Below are positions 16,490-24,467 of a stretch of DNA of 64,000 bases, one piece after another; within the stretch, counting starts at the first letter, position 1; the number at the start of each line of letters is the position of its first letter. The notes beneath the pieces are model-generated. The model saw nothing but the letters and a program-made list of their open reading frames with translations, was not told where the DNA came from and did no database searches. This DNA comes from Enterocloster hominis (ex Liu et al. 2021) (GTDB taxonomy: Bacteria; Bacillota; Clostridia; Lachnospirales; Lachnospiraceae), in assembly GCA_014385265.1 (NCBI GenBank), contig JACRTJ010000018.1:240060-304059 (forward strand). The letters run 5' to 3'. A program made the translations under genes and the position numbers.

Positions 16490-17276
16490 ACTGATGGAGT
16501 GTGAATTTCTGAAGCTGAAACGCAGGCCCCTGGTATTTATTTCCCTGGTGCTTTCCGTTTTCATGCCGTTGGCGTACATTTTTTTCCTGTCAGATGTGAA
16601 TACGGATGTGGATGCTGTAAACGGAGTGATGTCCAGCCTGTTCCAGCTCAGCGCATATCTGCTTCTGATGCCGCTTCTTGTGATCCTGGCTTCCAGCCTG
16701 CTGTTTCAGGAGCTGGACCATGATACTCTGAAAAACCTTGCGGCCGTACCCGTGGACCGGACGAAGCTGGTGCTTTCCAAAATGCTGGTCCTGCTGCTGT
16801 TTGCCGTTGGCTTCATGGCGGCGGGAGGCCTGGTGAATCTTGCGGTCCTGCTGGTCCGGGGATGGGAGCCGGTTGGGTTCTGGACGCTGTTCTGGGTTGG
16901 GCTGGAAGAGGGAGTGATCATGTGGGCCGGAGCGCTTCCCTGCATTCTTCTGGTGGTCCTTCTCAATAAAAATTATATCGTGTCCGTTGTGATCACCTTT
17001 TTTTACACCATTGTGAATTATATCTTTTCCATGAACGATCTCTTTCTGACGCAGCCCTTTGGGCTGAACATCGGTACCCTGCTTCCGGGACCGCTGGCTT
17101 TCCGCTGGACCTTCCAGTTTTATGACCAGAGCCGGACCAGCGCGGAGCTGGCAGAGCTGCTGGAGCGGATCAGCCCGTATTTTCTCGGCCGCGCCCAGGT
17201 GTTCAGTGTGATCGTTGTGGAAGCCATTGTTTTTCTGACGCTGATCGCGATGGCCTTCCGGCGTCAGGAGATTTAA
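16482..17276 (+). CDS. ABC-2 type permease subunit (CprB/LanE-like)
   Basis: 264-residue membrane protein with about six hydrophobic helices and a basic N-terminus (ECEFLKLKRRP), as in lantibiotic immunity permeases of the MutE/EpiE group. A TTG start at 16482 overlaps the ATPase stop by 8 bases and has GGGAGG in front; ATG 16494 is the alternative. Adjacent paralogous permease and ATPase genes indicate an ATPase plus two-permease transporter. Confidence 0.82.
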   Translation: MLRLMECEFLKLKRRPLVFISLVLSVFMPLAYIFFLSDVNTDVDAVNGVMSSLFQLSAYLLLMPLLVILASSLLFQELDHDTLKNLAAVPVDRTKLVLSKMLVLLLFAVGFMAAGGLVNLAVLLVRGWEPVGFWTLFWVGLEEGVIMWAGALPCILLVVLLNKNYIVSVVITFFYTIVNYIFSMNDLFLTQPFGLNIGTLLPGPLAFRWTFQFYDQSRTSAELAELLERISPYFLGRAQVFSVIVVEAIVFLTLIAMAFRRQEI

Positions 17277-17288
17277 GGAGGTGGGATC

Positions 17289-18095
17289 ATGTGGAATCTG
17301 TTAAGAGCAGAATTACTGAAGCTGCGCCGGTGCCAGATCCTTCTGGTGGGGCTTGTGGCCCTTGGGCTCTGCCCTCTGGTACAATATGGAAGCCAGATGA
17401 TCATTGAGGCGGAATACCGGGATCCGGACTATGATATCCAGACGCTTTTTGCCAATGTTATCTGGGGCAACACCCAGATATTTCTGCCCATTTCACTGGT
17501 GATGACAGGCGCCTGGCTCATGGACAGGGAGTCTTCCCATGATACACTGAAAAATATCATGGCGGTCCCTGTTTCCATGCCGGGGCTTCTGGGGACAAAG
17601 CTGCTTCTGACCGGCATGCTTGCAGTCCTTCTGGGAATATACAGTGCCGGCGTTACCCTGGTCACTGGACTGGCGGCCGGCCTGCCGGGACTGACTGCGG
17701 AGGTGCTTTTTCATGGCAGTACGCAGATCGTGGCGGCTGCCTTTACTACAAGTCTGGTCTGTATGCCCCTGATCCTGATCTTTGGACAGATCCGTGGGGC
17801 ATATCTGGGAGGCTCCATCCTGGCGTTCTTCCTGGGATACAGCATGCTGTTCTTCAAAGGCGGCGTCCTTTCCAGCCTGTATCCGTTTTCGGCTGCGCTG
17901 GTCCTGGCGGGCTTCGATCTGAGCGGATATGCCGGGATGACCGCGGCTCCGGACATGGGGCTGGCCGCCGCCGGGGTCGGCGTTATGGTCCTCTGGACAG
18001 GGCTGCTGCTTTTGCGGTCCCATAAGAAAAAAGAGATGCGTCCTCGCAGGCAGGCCAGTGCCAGGGGGAAGGCGAGAAGGGCTGCGCCGCTGTAA
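17289..18095 (+). CDS. ABC-2 type permease subunit (CprC/LanG-like)
   Basis: 268-residue membrane protein with about six hydrophobic helices, an N-terminal LLRAELLKLRRC segment similar to that of its neighbour, and a basic C-terminal tail. AAGGAGG precedes the ATG. It completes the three-gene transporter. No lantibiotic precursor, modification enzyme or protease gene is nearby, which argues for resistance rather than production. Confidence 0.82.
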   Translation: MWNLLRAELLKLRRCQILLVGLVALGLCPLVQYGSQMIIEAEYRDPDYDIQTLFANVIWGNTQIFLPISLVMTGAWLMDRESSHDTLKNIMAVPVSMPGLLGTKLLLTGMLAVLLGIYSAGVTLVTGLAAGLPGLTAEVLFHGSTQIVAAAFTTSLVCMPLILIFGQIRGAYLGGSILAFFLGYSMLFFKGGVLSSLYPFSAALVLAGFDLSGYAGMTAAPDMGLAAAGVGVMVLWTGLLLLRSHKKKEMRPRRQASARGKARRAAPL

Positions 18096-18175
18096 GGGGC
18101 TGCGGCCCGTGGTTTCCGGAGGCTTTTTTTCAGGACCTTTGGCTGTGCCGGTCCACATGTTCCAGTTTTTTCATC

Positions 18176-18223
18176 TTGACACACAGAACAAATGTTCGTA
18201 TAATAAGAACAGAACATACGTTC
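18176..18223 (+). promoter_or_regulatory. SOS promoter with two LexA boxes
   Basis: Perfect TTGACA (18176-18181) and TATAAT (18199-18204) with a 17-bp spacer. Between them lies GAACAAATGTTC (18186-18197) and just downstream GAACATACGTTC (18212-18223). Both match the Gram-positive LexA/DinR consensus GAAC-N4-GTTC, and their centres are 26 bp apart. Confidence 0.85.
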
Positions 18224-18300
18224 TTTTTTGAAACGGGGGATGGTACGGCAGACCGTACCCTCTGTGTGTGAAGCTGTGTGGGAAAGAGAGGATGGCTGGA

Positions 18301-18618
18301 ATGGAATATCGGGCATTGGGAAATTCAAATCTGGATGATGGGACCGTCAAAGGCGACCGGAGAGAGGCTGCCTGTATGGCGTGGTTTCCGGCCGGACGGG
18401 AGCTGTATCCGGTTTCTGTTAAATTTAAGGGCGACGACGGGGAGGTCATCTGCGTCAGGAACATCAATATCTCATCGTCAGAGGATATTCTGTGCAACGG
18501 GATCGCTTCAAAGCAGTTTTTGTGCAATGCGGTCATCGGCGGCCTGGTCCAGGATTTTGCCCTGATCTTTTATGCCAGGCCGTCCCGGTGGGAGATCGTA
18601 TTCCGTCCAAGGCAGTAG
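18301..18618 (+). CDS. SOS-controlled small protein of unknown function
   Basis: 105 residues from ATG 18301, chosen because GAGAGG lies 9 bases upstream; in-frame ATGs at 18268 and 18292 are alternatives. The protein is soluble, mixed alpha/beta in appearance, with a LDDGTVKGD segment near the N-terminus, IASKQFLCNAVIGGLVQDF in the middle and an aromatic basic end (PSRWEIVFRPR). I do not recognise a named family. Two LexA boxes in its promoter indicate DNA-damage induction. It is a single gene followed by the tRNA-Met unit; no polymerase or nuclease gene is adjacent. Confidence 0.7.
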   Translation: MEYRALGNSNLDDGTVKGDRREAACMAWFPAGRELYPVSVKFKGDDGEVICVRNINISSSEDILCNGIASKQFLCNAVIGGLVQDFALIFYARPSRWEIVFRPRQ

Positions 18619-18692
18619 GGGGGGCGGAAGCCCTGCTTTTACCAGGATTTTTCACAGAGCATTCACGAAATCCATGAAAAATAAAATTATTG

Positions 18693-18721
18693 TTGACATT
18701 TTATTCCAAACATGGTATCCT
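18693..18721 (+). promoter_or_regulatory. Promoter of the second tRNA-Met
   Basis: TTGACA (18693-18698) and TATCCT (18716-18721), spacing 17 bp. Confidence 0.8.
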
Positions 18722-18742
18722 AATGTTCGTTGAGCAAAGCGT

Positions 18743-18816
18743 GGCGGAATAGCTCAGTTGGCTAGAGCATACGGTTCATACCCGTAGTGTCGAGAGTTCG
18801 AATCTCCCTTCCGCTA
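18743..18816 (+). tRNA. tRNA-Met (anticodon CAT), copy 2
   Basis: Identical over all 74 bases to the copy at 6479-6552, including the T-stem A:C mismatch and the G:U first pair. Here it has its own promoter and terminator. Confidence 0.92.
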
Positions 18817-18823
18817 CTAAAAT

Positions 18824-18852
18824 GGGATCCTGAATACAGGGTCCCCTTTTTT
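18824..18852 (+). terminator. Terminator of tRNA-Met copy 2
   Basis: GGGATCCTG and CAGGGTCCC form a 9-bp stem (one G:T) followed by a T-run. Confidence 0.88.
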
Positions 18853-18958
18853 ATAGAAATTTTCTTATCTTTTTTCCGTATTCTGTGGTATACTAAATAT
18901 AATTTCGTTGTATATTATATGATTTATGTAATACCAGCAGGATAAAACGGAGGGTTCC

Positions 18959-19888
18959 ATGTATCAGTTTATCGTAAATCCCAGTGCAGGAACTGGTAAG
19001 GGGTATCGCATATGGAAAAGGCTGGAGAAGCAGCTGGAAAATGAGGGACGGGAATACCGGGTGTTTTTTACGGAAAACCGGGGAGATGCGGCTGAGATCG
19101 CCAGGGCGCTGACCGCCGATAAAAATGAACCGAAAACGATCATTATCGTAGGCGGAGAGGGGACGTATAACGAAGTTTTAAACGGAGTGTCCTTTAAAGG
19201 GATGGTGACCCTGGGCTACGTCCCGGCGGGATTCCGGAACGCCCTTTCCCGGAGGAGCCGGCCGCACAGTAAGGTAAGGGTCCAGTGCAGGCGCGTCCTC
19301 CATCCGCAATATTATGAACTGCTGGATTACGGCGTTGTGACCTGTGGGGAGGATGAGATCTTTAACCGGAGGTTTGCCGGAAGGTGCGGCGTGGGACTGG
19401 ATGCGGCCGTCTGCCATAACCTGCTGTGCTGTCCCGTCCGCAGCCAGATGAACCGGCTTCATATGGCCGGAATGCTGAAGGTGGTCCTGGCGTTAAAGCA
19501 GCTGGCGCTGGCGCGTCCGGTGCGGGGACATCTGCTCCTGGACGGCGTAAGGAAGGTGGAATTCAATTATATCTACTTTATCACGATCCGGATGGGGCAG
19601 GAGAAAAAGAAGAGGCCAAGACGCGGACAGGAGGTACCGGAGGACAGCGGGAAGATGACGGTCTATGTGGCCAACAGCTCCCTGAAGCGGAGGATGTTCG
19701 GGCCGGTCCTGGACGTGATCGCAGGGGTAAGAAAGAAAGAGCGCGGTGTCAGGAGCTTTGAATGCAGCGAGGTGGCGGTCCATCTGGAGCGGCCCCTGGC
19801 GGTCCATGTGGACGGGGAAAGCTGTATGTGCCAGCAGGATATGCAGATCCGGTGCATCCCCAGGAAGATCCGGATGATCAGCGCTTAG
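18959..19888 (+). CDS. Diacylglycerol kinase-like protein (YegS/BmrU family) with altered active-site motifs
   Basis: 309-residue protein with the fold order of bacterial lipid kinases: N-terminal IVNPSAGTGKG, then the nucleotide motif and a C-terminal beta region. The hallmark GGDGT reads GGEGT (about residue 69), and the usual PxGTxNDFAR loop reads PAGFRNALSRR. These changes could lower or redirect kinase activity. It is unusually rich in Arg and Cys. An extended -10 (TGG-TATACT at 18886-18894) lies about 65 bases upstream. ispF follows after 30 bases, so the two are likely cotranscribed. Confidence 0.75.
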   Translation: MYQFIVNPSAGTGKGYRIWKRLEKQLENEGREYRVFFTENRGDAAEIARALTADKNEPKTIIIVGGEGTYNEVLNGVSFKGMVTLGYVPAGFRNALSRRSRPHSKVRVQCRRVLHPQYYELLDYGVVTCGEDEIFNRRFAGRCGVGLDAAVCHNLLCCPVRSQMNRLHMAGMLKVVLALKQLALARPVRGHLLLDGVRKVEFNYIYFITIRMGQEKKKRPRRGQEVPEDSGKMTVYVANSSLKRRMFGPVLDVIAGVRKKERGVRSFECSEVAVHLERPLAVHVDGESCMCQQDMQIRCIPRKIRMISA

Positions 19889-19918
19889 AATAAATATCAA
19901 TGGCAAAGGAGAATGAGT

Positions 19919-20461
19919 ATGAGGATCGGTCAGGGATACGATGTACACCGGCTGACGGAAGGCAGGAAGCTGATTCTGGGGGGTGTGGACATTCCCTATG
20001 AAAAAGGGCTTCTGGGTCATTCAGATGCAGACGTACTGCTGCACGCCATTATGGATGCGCTCCTGGGAGCGGCTGCCCTGGGAGATATCGGGCAGCATTT
20101 CCCGGATTCCGACGAGGCGTATAAGGGGATCTCCAGCCTTTCCCTTTTAAAACGGGTGGGAGAGATCCTGGCGGAAAACGGGTTCCTCATTGAGAATATC
20201 GATTCAACGGTGATCGCCCAGAGGCCGAAGCTTCTGCCGTACCGGCCGGGGATGATGGAGAATATCGCAGACGCCCTGGGGCTGGAGAGAGACCGGGTCA
20301 GCGTTAAGGCTACCACAGAGGAGGGGCTGGGCTTTACGGGAAACGGCGAGGGGATCGCGGCCCAGGCCGTGTGCCTGCTCTCCACGGTGGCAGATTACGA
20401 TCCGGGGGACCGGATGGATGCGGGAGGCTGTACGGGCTGTCCCGGCTGTCAGAAAGAATAA
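19919..20461 (+). CDS. ispF: 2-C-methyl-D-erythritol 2,4-cyclodiphosphate synthase
   Basis: 180-residue enzyme of the MEP isoprenoid pathway. [10 protein letters not shown] carries the zinc ligands Asp and His, [19 protein letters not shown] supplies the third His and substrate contacts, and [10 protein letters not shown] matches the C-terminal signature. ATG 19919 is preferred over 19913 because AAAGGAG lies 7 bases ahead. The usual length is about 158 residues; here a tail of roughly 20 residues ends in [12 protein letters not shown], with three Cys that could bind metal. cysS follows 16 bases later. Confidence 0.93.
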   Translation: MRIGQGYDVHRLTEGRKLILGGVDIPYEKGLLGHSDADVLLHAIMDALLGAAALGDIGQHFPDSDEAYKGISSLSLLKRVGEILAENGFLIENIDSTVIAQRPKLLPYRPGMMENIADALGLERDRVSVKATTEEGLGFTGNGEGIAAQAVCLLSTVADYDPGDRMDAGGCTGCPGCQKE

Positions 20462-20477
20462 AAAAGAGGAGAAGACC

Positions 20478-21887
20478 ATGAAAATCTATAATACCCTTTC
20501 CAGAAGAAAAGAAGAGTTCGTTCCGGTGGAGCCGGGAAAAGTAAAAATGTATGTCTGCGGCCCCACGGTCTATAACCTGATCCATATCGGAAACGCCCGT
20601 CCCATGATCGTATTCGATACGGTCCGCAGATATTTTGAGTATAAGGGCTATGAGGTGAATTTTGTGTCCAACTTTACTGACGTGGACGACAAGATCATTA
20701 AAAAGTCCATCGAGGAGGGCGTGGACGCAGATACGGTCTCCAAGCGGTATATTGCCGAATGCAGAAAGGATATGGAGGCAATGAATATCATGCCCGCCAC
20801 AAAGAATCCCCTGGCCACAGAGGAGATCGGCGGTATGCTGGATATGATCCGCACCCTGATCGAAAAGGGCTATGCTTACGCGGCGGCAGACGGCACCGTT
20901 TATTACCGGGTGAGAAAATTTAAGGATTACGGAAAGCTGTCCCATAAAAACCTGGACGATCTCCAGTCCGGCTTCCGTGAGATCAAGGTCACTGGTGAAG
21001 AGGGCAAAGAGGATCCCAACGATTTCGTGCTCTGGAAGCCCAAAAAGGAAGGAGAGCCCTTCTGGGAGTCTCCCTGGTGCCAGGGCCGTCCCGGCTGGCA
21101 TATTGAGTGCTCGGTCATGGCCAAGAGATACCTGGGTGACGAGATCGACATCCATGCCGGCGGCGAGGATCTGATCTTCCCCCACCACGAAAATGAGATC
21201 GCCCAGAGTGAGGCGGCCAACGGTGTGACCTTTGCCAGATACTGGATGCACAACGGCTTTCTGAACATTGATAATAAGAAGATGTCCAAATCCCTGGGCA
21301 ATTTCTTTACAGTACGGGAGATCGGAGAAAAATATGATCTCCAGGTGCTCCGTTTCTTTATGCTGAGCGCCCATTACAGAAGCCCGCTGAATTTCAGCGC
21401 GGAGCTGATGGAGGCGTCGAAAAACGGCCTGGACCGTATCCTTACAGGCGTTGAGAAGCTGAAGGAGCTGGAGGAAAAGGCGGCTGCCGGAACCATGAGC
21501 GCCGCAGAACTGGAAAACCAGAAAAAGGCCATGGAGCTGGTGGAAAAATACGAAGCGGCCATGGAGGACGATTTCAATACGGCCGACGCCGTATCCGCAG
21601 TCTTCGAGCTGGTAAAGCTCAGCAACTCCACTGCATCTGCGGAAAGCACCAGCGCATATGTGGGCTGGATGAAGGAGACCATTGAACGGCTCTGCGGCGT
21701 TCTTGGGATCATCACAGAGAAAAAGGAAGAGATCCTGGATTCTGAGATCGAGGATATGATCGCCCAGAGGCAGGCTGCCAGAAAGGCAAAGGATTTTGCC
21801 CTGGCCGACCAGATCCGCGGAAAGCTCCTGGATATGGGGATCATCCTGGAGGATACCAGAGAGGGAGTAAAATGGAAACGGGCGTAA
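20478..21887 (+). CDS. cysS: Cysteinyl-tRNA synthetase
   Basis: 469-residue class I aminoacyl-tRNA synthetase. The first zinc Cys lies in VCGPTVYN, the HIGH motif appears as HIGNARP (about residue 37), the Cys/His zinc ligands lie near GWHIECSVM and HHENEIAQSE, and KMSKS is at about residue 267. ATG 20478 has AGAGGAG before it. The stop overlaps mrnC by 16 bases. The order ispF-cysS-mrnC-rlmB is a familiar Firmicutes arrangement linking translation and RNA maturation genes. Confidence 0.96.
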   Translation: MKIYNTLSRRKEEFVPVEPGKVKMYVCGPTVYNLIHIGNARPMIVFDTVRRYFEYKGYEVNFVSNFTDVDDKIIKKSIEEGVDADTVSKRYIAECRKDMEAMNIMPATKNPLATEEIGGMLDMIRTLIEKGYAYAAADGTVYYRVRKFKDYGKLSHKNLDDLQSGFREIKVTGEEGKEDPNDFVLWKPKKEGEPFWESPWCQGRPGWHIECSVMAKRYLGDEIDIHAGGEDLIFPHHENEIAQSEAANGVTFARYWMHNGFLNIDNKKMSKSLGNFFTVREIGEKYDLQVLRFFMLSAHYRSPLNFSAELMEASKNGLDRILTGVEKLKELEEKAAAGTMSAAELENQKKAMELVEKYEAAMEDDFNTADAVSAVFELVKLSNSTASAESTSAYVGWMKETIERLCGVLGIITEKKEEILDSEIEDMIAQRQAARKAKDFALADQIRGKLLDMGIILEDTREGVKWKRA

Positions 21888-22327
21888 ACTCTTTTTCCCG
21901 GTTTAAGGAAGCGTTCCGGCTGAAGGAGGCGGACGCTTCCCAGTATTCGCCGCTGGTGCTGGCCTATATCGGAGATGCGGTCTATGAGATCATGATCCGC
22001 ACCAAGGTGGTCAACGACGGCAACGTCCAGGTGAACAAGCTCCATAAGCATACGGCGGGGCTTGTGAAGGCGTCGGCCCAGATGGAGCTTCTGCTGGCTG
22101 TGTGGGAGGAGCTGACCGAAGAGGAAAAGACGGTCTGCCGCCGGGGGAGGAACGCCAAATCCGGCTCCATGGCTAAAAATGCCACCATGAAGGAATACCG
22201 CATGGCCACAGGCTTTGAGGCCCTGGTGGGATATCTTTATCTGGCGGAGCGGTTTGACCGGCTCACAGAGGTGGTGAGCCTGGGACTTGAAAAAATCGGA
22301 GAACTGAAAGAGGAAGACGGAAGATGA
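21872..22327 (+). CDS. mrnC: Mini-ribonuclease III
   Basis: 151-residue RNase III catalytic domain without a double-stranded RNA-binding domain, which in Bacillus matures 23S rRNA ends. The signature LAYIGDAVYEIMIR (about residues 30-43) carries the catalytic Asp and Glu region, and FEALVGYLYL near residue 116 carries the second acidic site. It starts inside cysS and ends overlapping rlmB by four bases. Confidence 0.93.
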   Translation: METGVNSFSRFKEAFRLKEADASQYSPLVLAYIGDAVYEIMIRTKVVNDGNVQVNKLHKHTAGLVKASAQMELLLAVWEELTEEEKTVCRRGRNAKSGSMAKNATMKEYRMATGFEALVGYLYLAERFDRLTEVVSLGLEKIGELKEEDGR

Positions 22328-23070
22328 GATATGAAGAACTGACCATAGAAGGCCGCAACGCGGTCCTGGAGGCATTCCGGGCAGGAAAGCCCATTGACCG
22401 CCTGTTTATCCTGGACGGATGCCAGGACGGGCCTGTAAAGAGCATTTTGCGGGAAGCAAAAAAACACGATACCATCATCACCTTTGTGCCCAAAGAGCGG
22501 CTGGACCAGATGTCTGACACGGGCCACCACCAGGGGGTCATCGCTTATGGAGCAGCCTATGAATATGCAGAGGTGGAGGATATGTTAAAGGCTGCCGAGG
22601 AAAAGGGGGAGCCGCCGTTTCTGATCCTTCTGGACGGCATTGAGGATCCCCATAACCTGGGTGCCATCATCCGTACTGCCAATCTGGCAGGGGCCCACGG
22701 CGTCATCATTCCCAAACGCCGCGCCTCCGGTCTTACGGCAACAGTGGCCAGAACATCAGCCGGGGCGCTGAATTATACGCCGGTGGCAAAGGTGACCAAT
22801 CTGGCGGCCACCATCGAGGATCTGAAAAAACGCGGCCTGTGGTTCGTCTGCGCCGATATGGGCGGGGATGTGATGTACCGGGTGAACCTTACGGGCCCCA
22901 TCGGCCTGGTGGTGGGCAACGAGGGCGACGGAGTCAGCCGGCTGGTCCGGGAGAAATGCGATATGACGGCCTCCATCCCCATGCAGGGGCAGATCGATTC
23001 CTTAAACGCGTCTGTGGCCGCCGGTGTGCTGGCTTATGAGATCGTGAGACAGAGGATGGGAAAAAAATAA
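22324..23070 (+). CDS. rlmB: 23S rRNA 2'-O-methyltransferase, TrmH/RlmB type
   Basis: 248-residue SPOUT methyltransferase with an N-terminal L30e-like substrate-binding domain (IEGRNAVLEAFRAG at the start). The knotted catalytic domain shows LLDGIEDPHNLGAIIRTA (motif 1), VVGNEGDGVS (motif 2) and the SLNASVAAGVLAYEI end (motif 3). The family methylates G2251 of 23S rRNA or related sites. It begins at ATGA overlapping mrnC and ends the operon before a strong terminator. Confidence 0.93.
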   Translation: MRYEELTIEGRNAVLEAFRAGKPIDRLFILDGCQDGPVKSILREAKKHDTIITFVPKERLDQMSDTGHHQGVIAYGAAYEYAEVEDMLKAAEEKGEPPFLILLDGIEDPHNLGAIIRTANLAGAHGVIIPKRRASGLTATVARTSAGALNYTPVAKVTNLAATIEDLKKRGLWFVCADMGGDVMYRVNLTGPIGLVVGNEGDGVSRLVREKCDMTASIPMQGQIDSLNASVAAGVLAYEIVRQRMGKK

Positions 23071-23081
23071 GAAACAGAGAA

Positions 23082-23115
23082 GGCGGGTACGGTCTGATGT
23101 ACCCGCCTGTTTTGT
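23082..23115 (+). terminator. Terminator of the cysS-mrnC-rlmB operon
   Basis: GGCGGGTAC (23082-23090) pairs with GTACCCGCC (23099-23107), followed by TGTTTTGT. Confidence 0.85.
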
Positions 23116-23132
23116 GCCATAGGCCTGGAAGC

Positions 23133-24185
23133 TCAGCTTTCCAGGGTATATACCCGGTACAGATTGGACCAGGGATTTCCGATGATGTAGGACGTATAGA
23201 CCCGGCCGGGCCGCACGCTGATGCCAAAGCTCATGATCGGGTCGTTTACCATACAGGCGGAGCAGCCGCCGGTGATGGCCGTCAGGAGGATCACTGGAAG
23301 CTCTGCAAAGCCCGTAAGGGACGCCTGGGAGGCGGTGACGAAAAATGTATAGTTTCCGGCTGCCGTCTGCTTAAAGGTGGTCACCTCTTTAAAGCCCACG
23401 CCGCCGAAGACGATCTGGTTATTAAAGGTGCGTACGTCGTAATTGGAGCCGCTGTAAGACATATTGGCCACCCGGAGGCAGCCGTAGCCTGCCGGGATAT
23501 TGGTGCAGCCCATGTCGGAGACACGGGACAGGGTGATGCCTCCCGGCGTGTCAAGGAGCACCATGGTCACCTTTTCCCCGGAAATGAAGGATAGGGTCCT
23601 CCGGTACAGGGCCGGGCCGTTGGTACGGCGCACAGTGACGGTATGGAAGCCGTCGGACACCTGGATGTAGGAGGATACAGTGGCGAAGGTGGAACCGGAA
23701 AAAATATTCCTTCCGTCGATCCATACGTCCAGATCCTGGCCGTTGGTGGAGGCGTTTAAGAAACGGACCTGGCTGGAATAGGGAGAGGACGGAGGGAAGG
23801 GAAAGACCGGAGGCACCGGCCACGGAAACGTATTTCCCGGCCAGACAGGCTCGCCGCCTGGAGGCGCCACGGGCGTGGTGGGAACGCCGGCCAGGTCATT
23901 GTCCGGCCAGACAGGCTCACCGCCCGGAGGCGCCACGGGCGTGGTGGGGACGCCGGCCAGGTCATTGTCCGGCCAGACAGGCTCACCGCCTGGAGGCGCC
24001 ACGGGCGTGGTGGGGACGCCGGCCAGGTCATTGTCCGGCCACACGGGCTCGCCGCCTGGAGGCGCCACAGGCGTGGTAGGAACACCGGAAATATCCGGCC
24101 ATGCCGCTGCTGCGCCGGCATTCGTTTCTTCCGGGGCGGTTCCGGCCCCTTCTCTGGGAGTTCTGATCTCGTTGTTTTCTGGCAT
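23133..24185 (-). CDS. DUF4397-domain protein with Pro-rich tandem repeats
   Basis: 350 residues. Residues 1-30 are Ala/Glu-rich, residues 31-118 consist of four 22-residue repeats built around GVPTTPVAPPGGEPVWP, and a Pro/Phe-rich hinge leads into a C-terminal half (about 140-350) with beta-rich DUF4397-like repeats (VRFLNAS ... LDVWIDG, and RVANMS ... YDVRTFN). No classical signal peptide is seen, so export would need another route. DUF4397 proteins are common in Lachnospiraceae with unknown role; surface or spore-associated placement is only a guess. It converges on the rlmB operon. Confidence 0.75.
   Translation of the reverse strand: MPENNEIRTPREGAGTAPEETNAGAAAAWPDISGVPTTPVAPPGGEPVWPDNDLAGVPTTPVAPPGGEPVWPDNDLAGVPTTPVAPPGGEPVWPDNDLAGVPTTPVAPPGGEPVWPGNTFPWPVPPVFPFPPSSPYSSQVRFLNASTNGQDLDVWIDGRNIFSGSTFATVSSYIQVSDGFHTVTVRRTNGPALYRRTLSFISGEKVTMVLLDTPGGITLSRVSDMGCTNIPAGYGCLRVANMSYSGSNYDVRTFNNQIVFGGVGFKEVTTFKQTAAGNYTFFVTASQASLTGFAELPVILLTAITGGCSACMVNDPIMSFGISVRPGRVYTSYIIGNPWSNLYRVYTLES
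23832..24095 (-). repeat. Four tandem 66-bp coding repeats
   Basis: Four in-frame copies of a 66-bp unit (22 codons) are nearly identical at DNA level, with only scattered third-base and terminal differences. Such identity suggests recent duplication and likely copy-number variation among strains. Confidence 0.9.
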
Positions 24186-24242
24186 GAAAAAACCTCTGTG
24201 TTTTTTAATTTAAGATATGTAAAAAAAATTTTAAAGTTCCTG

Positions 24243-24271
24243 TTGACAAATCCGTAGACGTATGTTATTAT
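24243..24271 (+). promoter_or_regulatory. Promoter of tRNA-Thr
   Basis: TTGACA (24243-24248) and TATTAT (24266-24271), spacing 17 bp. Confidence 0.85.
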
Positions 24272-24295
24272 AACTGAGGCTTAAGAAAACAACCC

Positions 24296-24368
24296 GCTGC
24301 TATAGCACAGTCGGTAGTGCGCATCCTTGGTAAGGATGAGGTCACCAGTTCGATTCTGGTTAGCAGCT
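24296..24368 (+). tRNA. tRNA-Thr (anticodon GGT)
   Basis: 73-base cloverleaf: acceptor GCTGCTA/TAGCAGC, D stem GCAC/GTGC, anticodon stem CATCC/GGATG with loop TTGGTAA, T stem ACCAG/CTGGT, discriminator T. CCA not encoded. Confidence 0.95.
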
Positions 24369-24383
24369 CTCTTTAAAAGCCGT

Positions 24384-24417
24384 AAAAGCTTTCCGATCCG
24401 TCGGAAAGCTTTTTTTG
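24384..24417 (+). terminator. Terminator of tRNA-Thr
   Basis: AAAAGCTTTCCGA and TCGGAAAGCTTTT form a 13-bp stem with a 4-base loop and a T-run. Confidence 0.92.
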
Positions 24418-24467
24418 TCGGGATCCGACACCGGCAGCACAAAAATAAAAGGAAAGAGGAAGGTACA

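Noticed and set aside
13834..18095. Lanthipeptide biosynthesis cluster
   Set aside because: LanFEG-like transporter and two-component genes are present, but there is no precursor peptide, LanB/C/M enzyme or leader protease nearby.
20462..20477. T-box leader before cysS
   Set aside because: Only 16 bases separate ispF and cysS, leaving no room for a leader, and no T-box-like sequence was seen before the operon.
20334..21374. 346-residue minus-strand frame opposite cysS
   Set aside because: It is a GC-driven shadow of cysS codons without recognisable motifs; a further one opposite the cysS end and mrnC (21374-22375) was dropped for the same reason.
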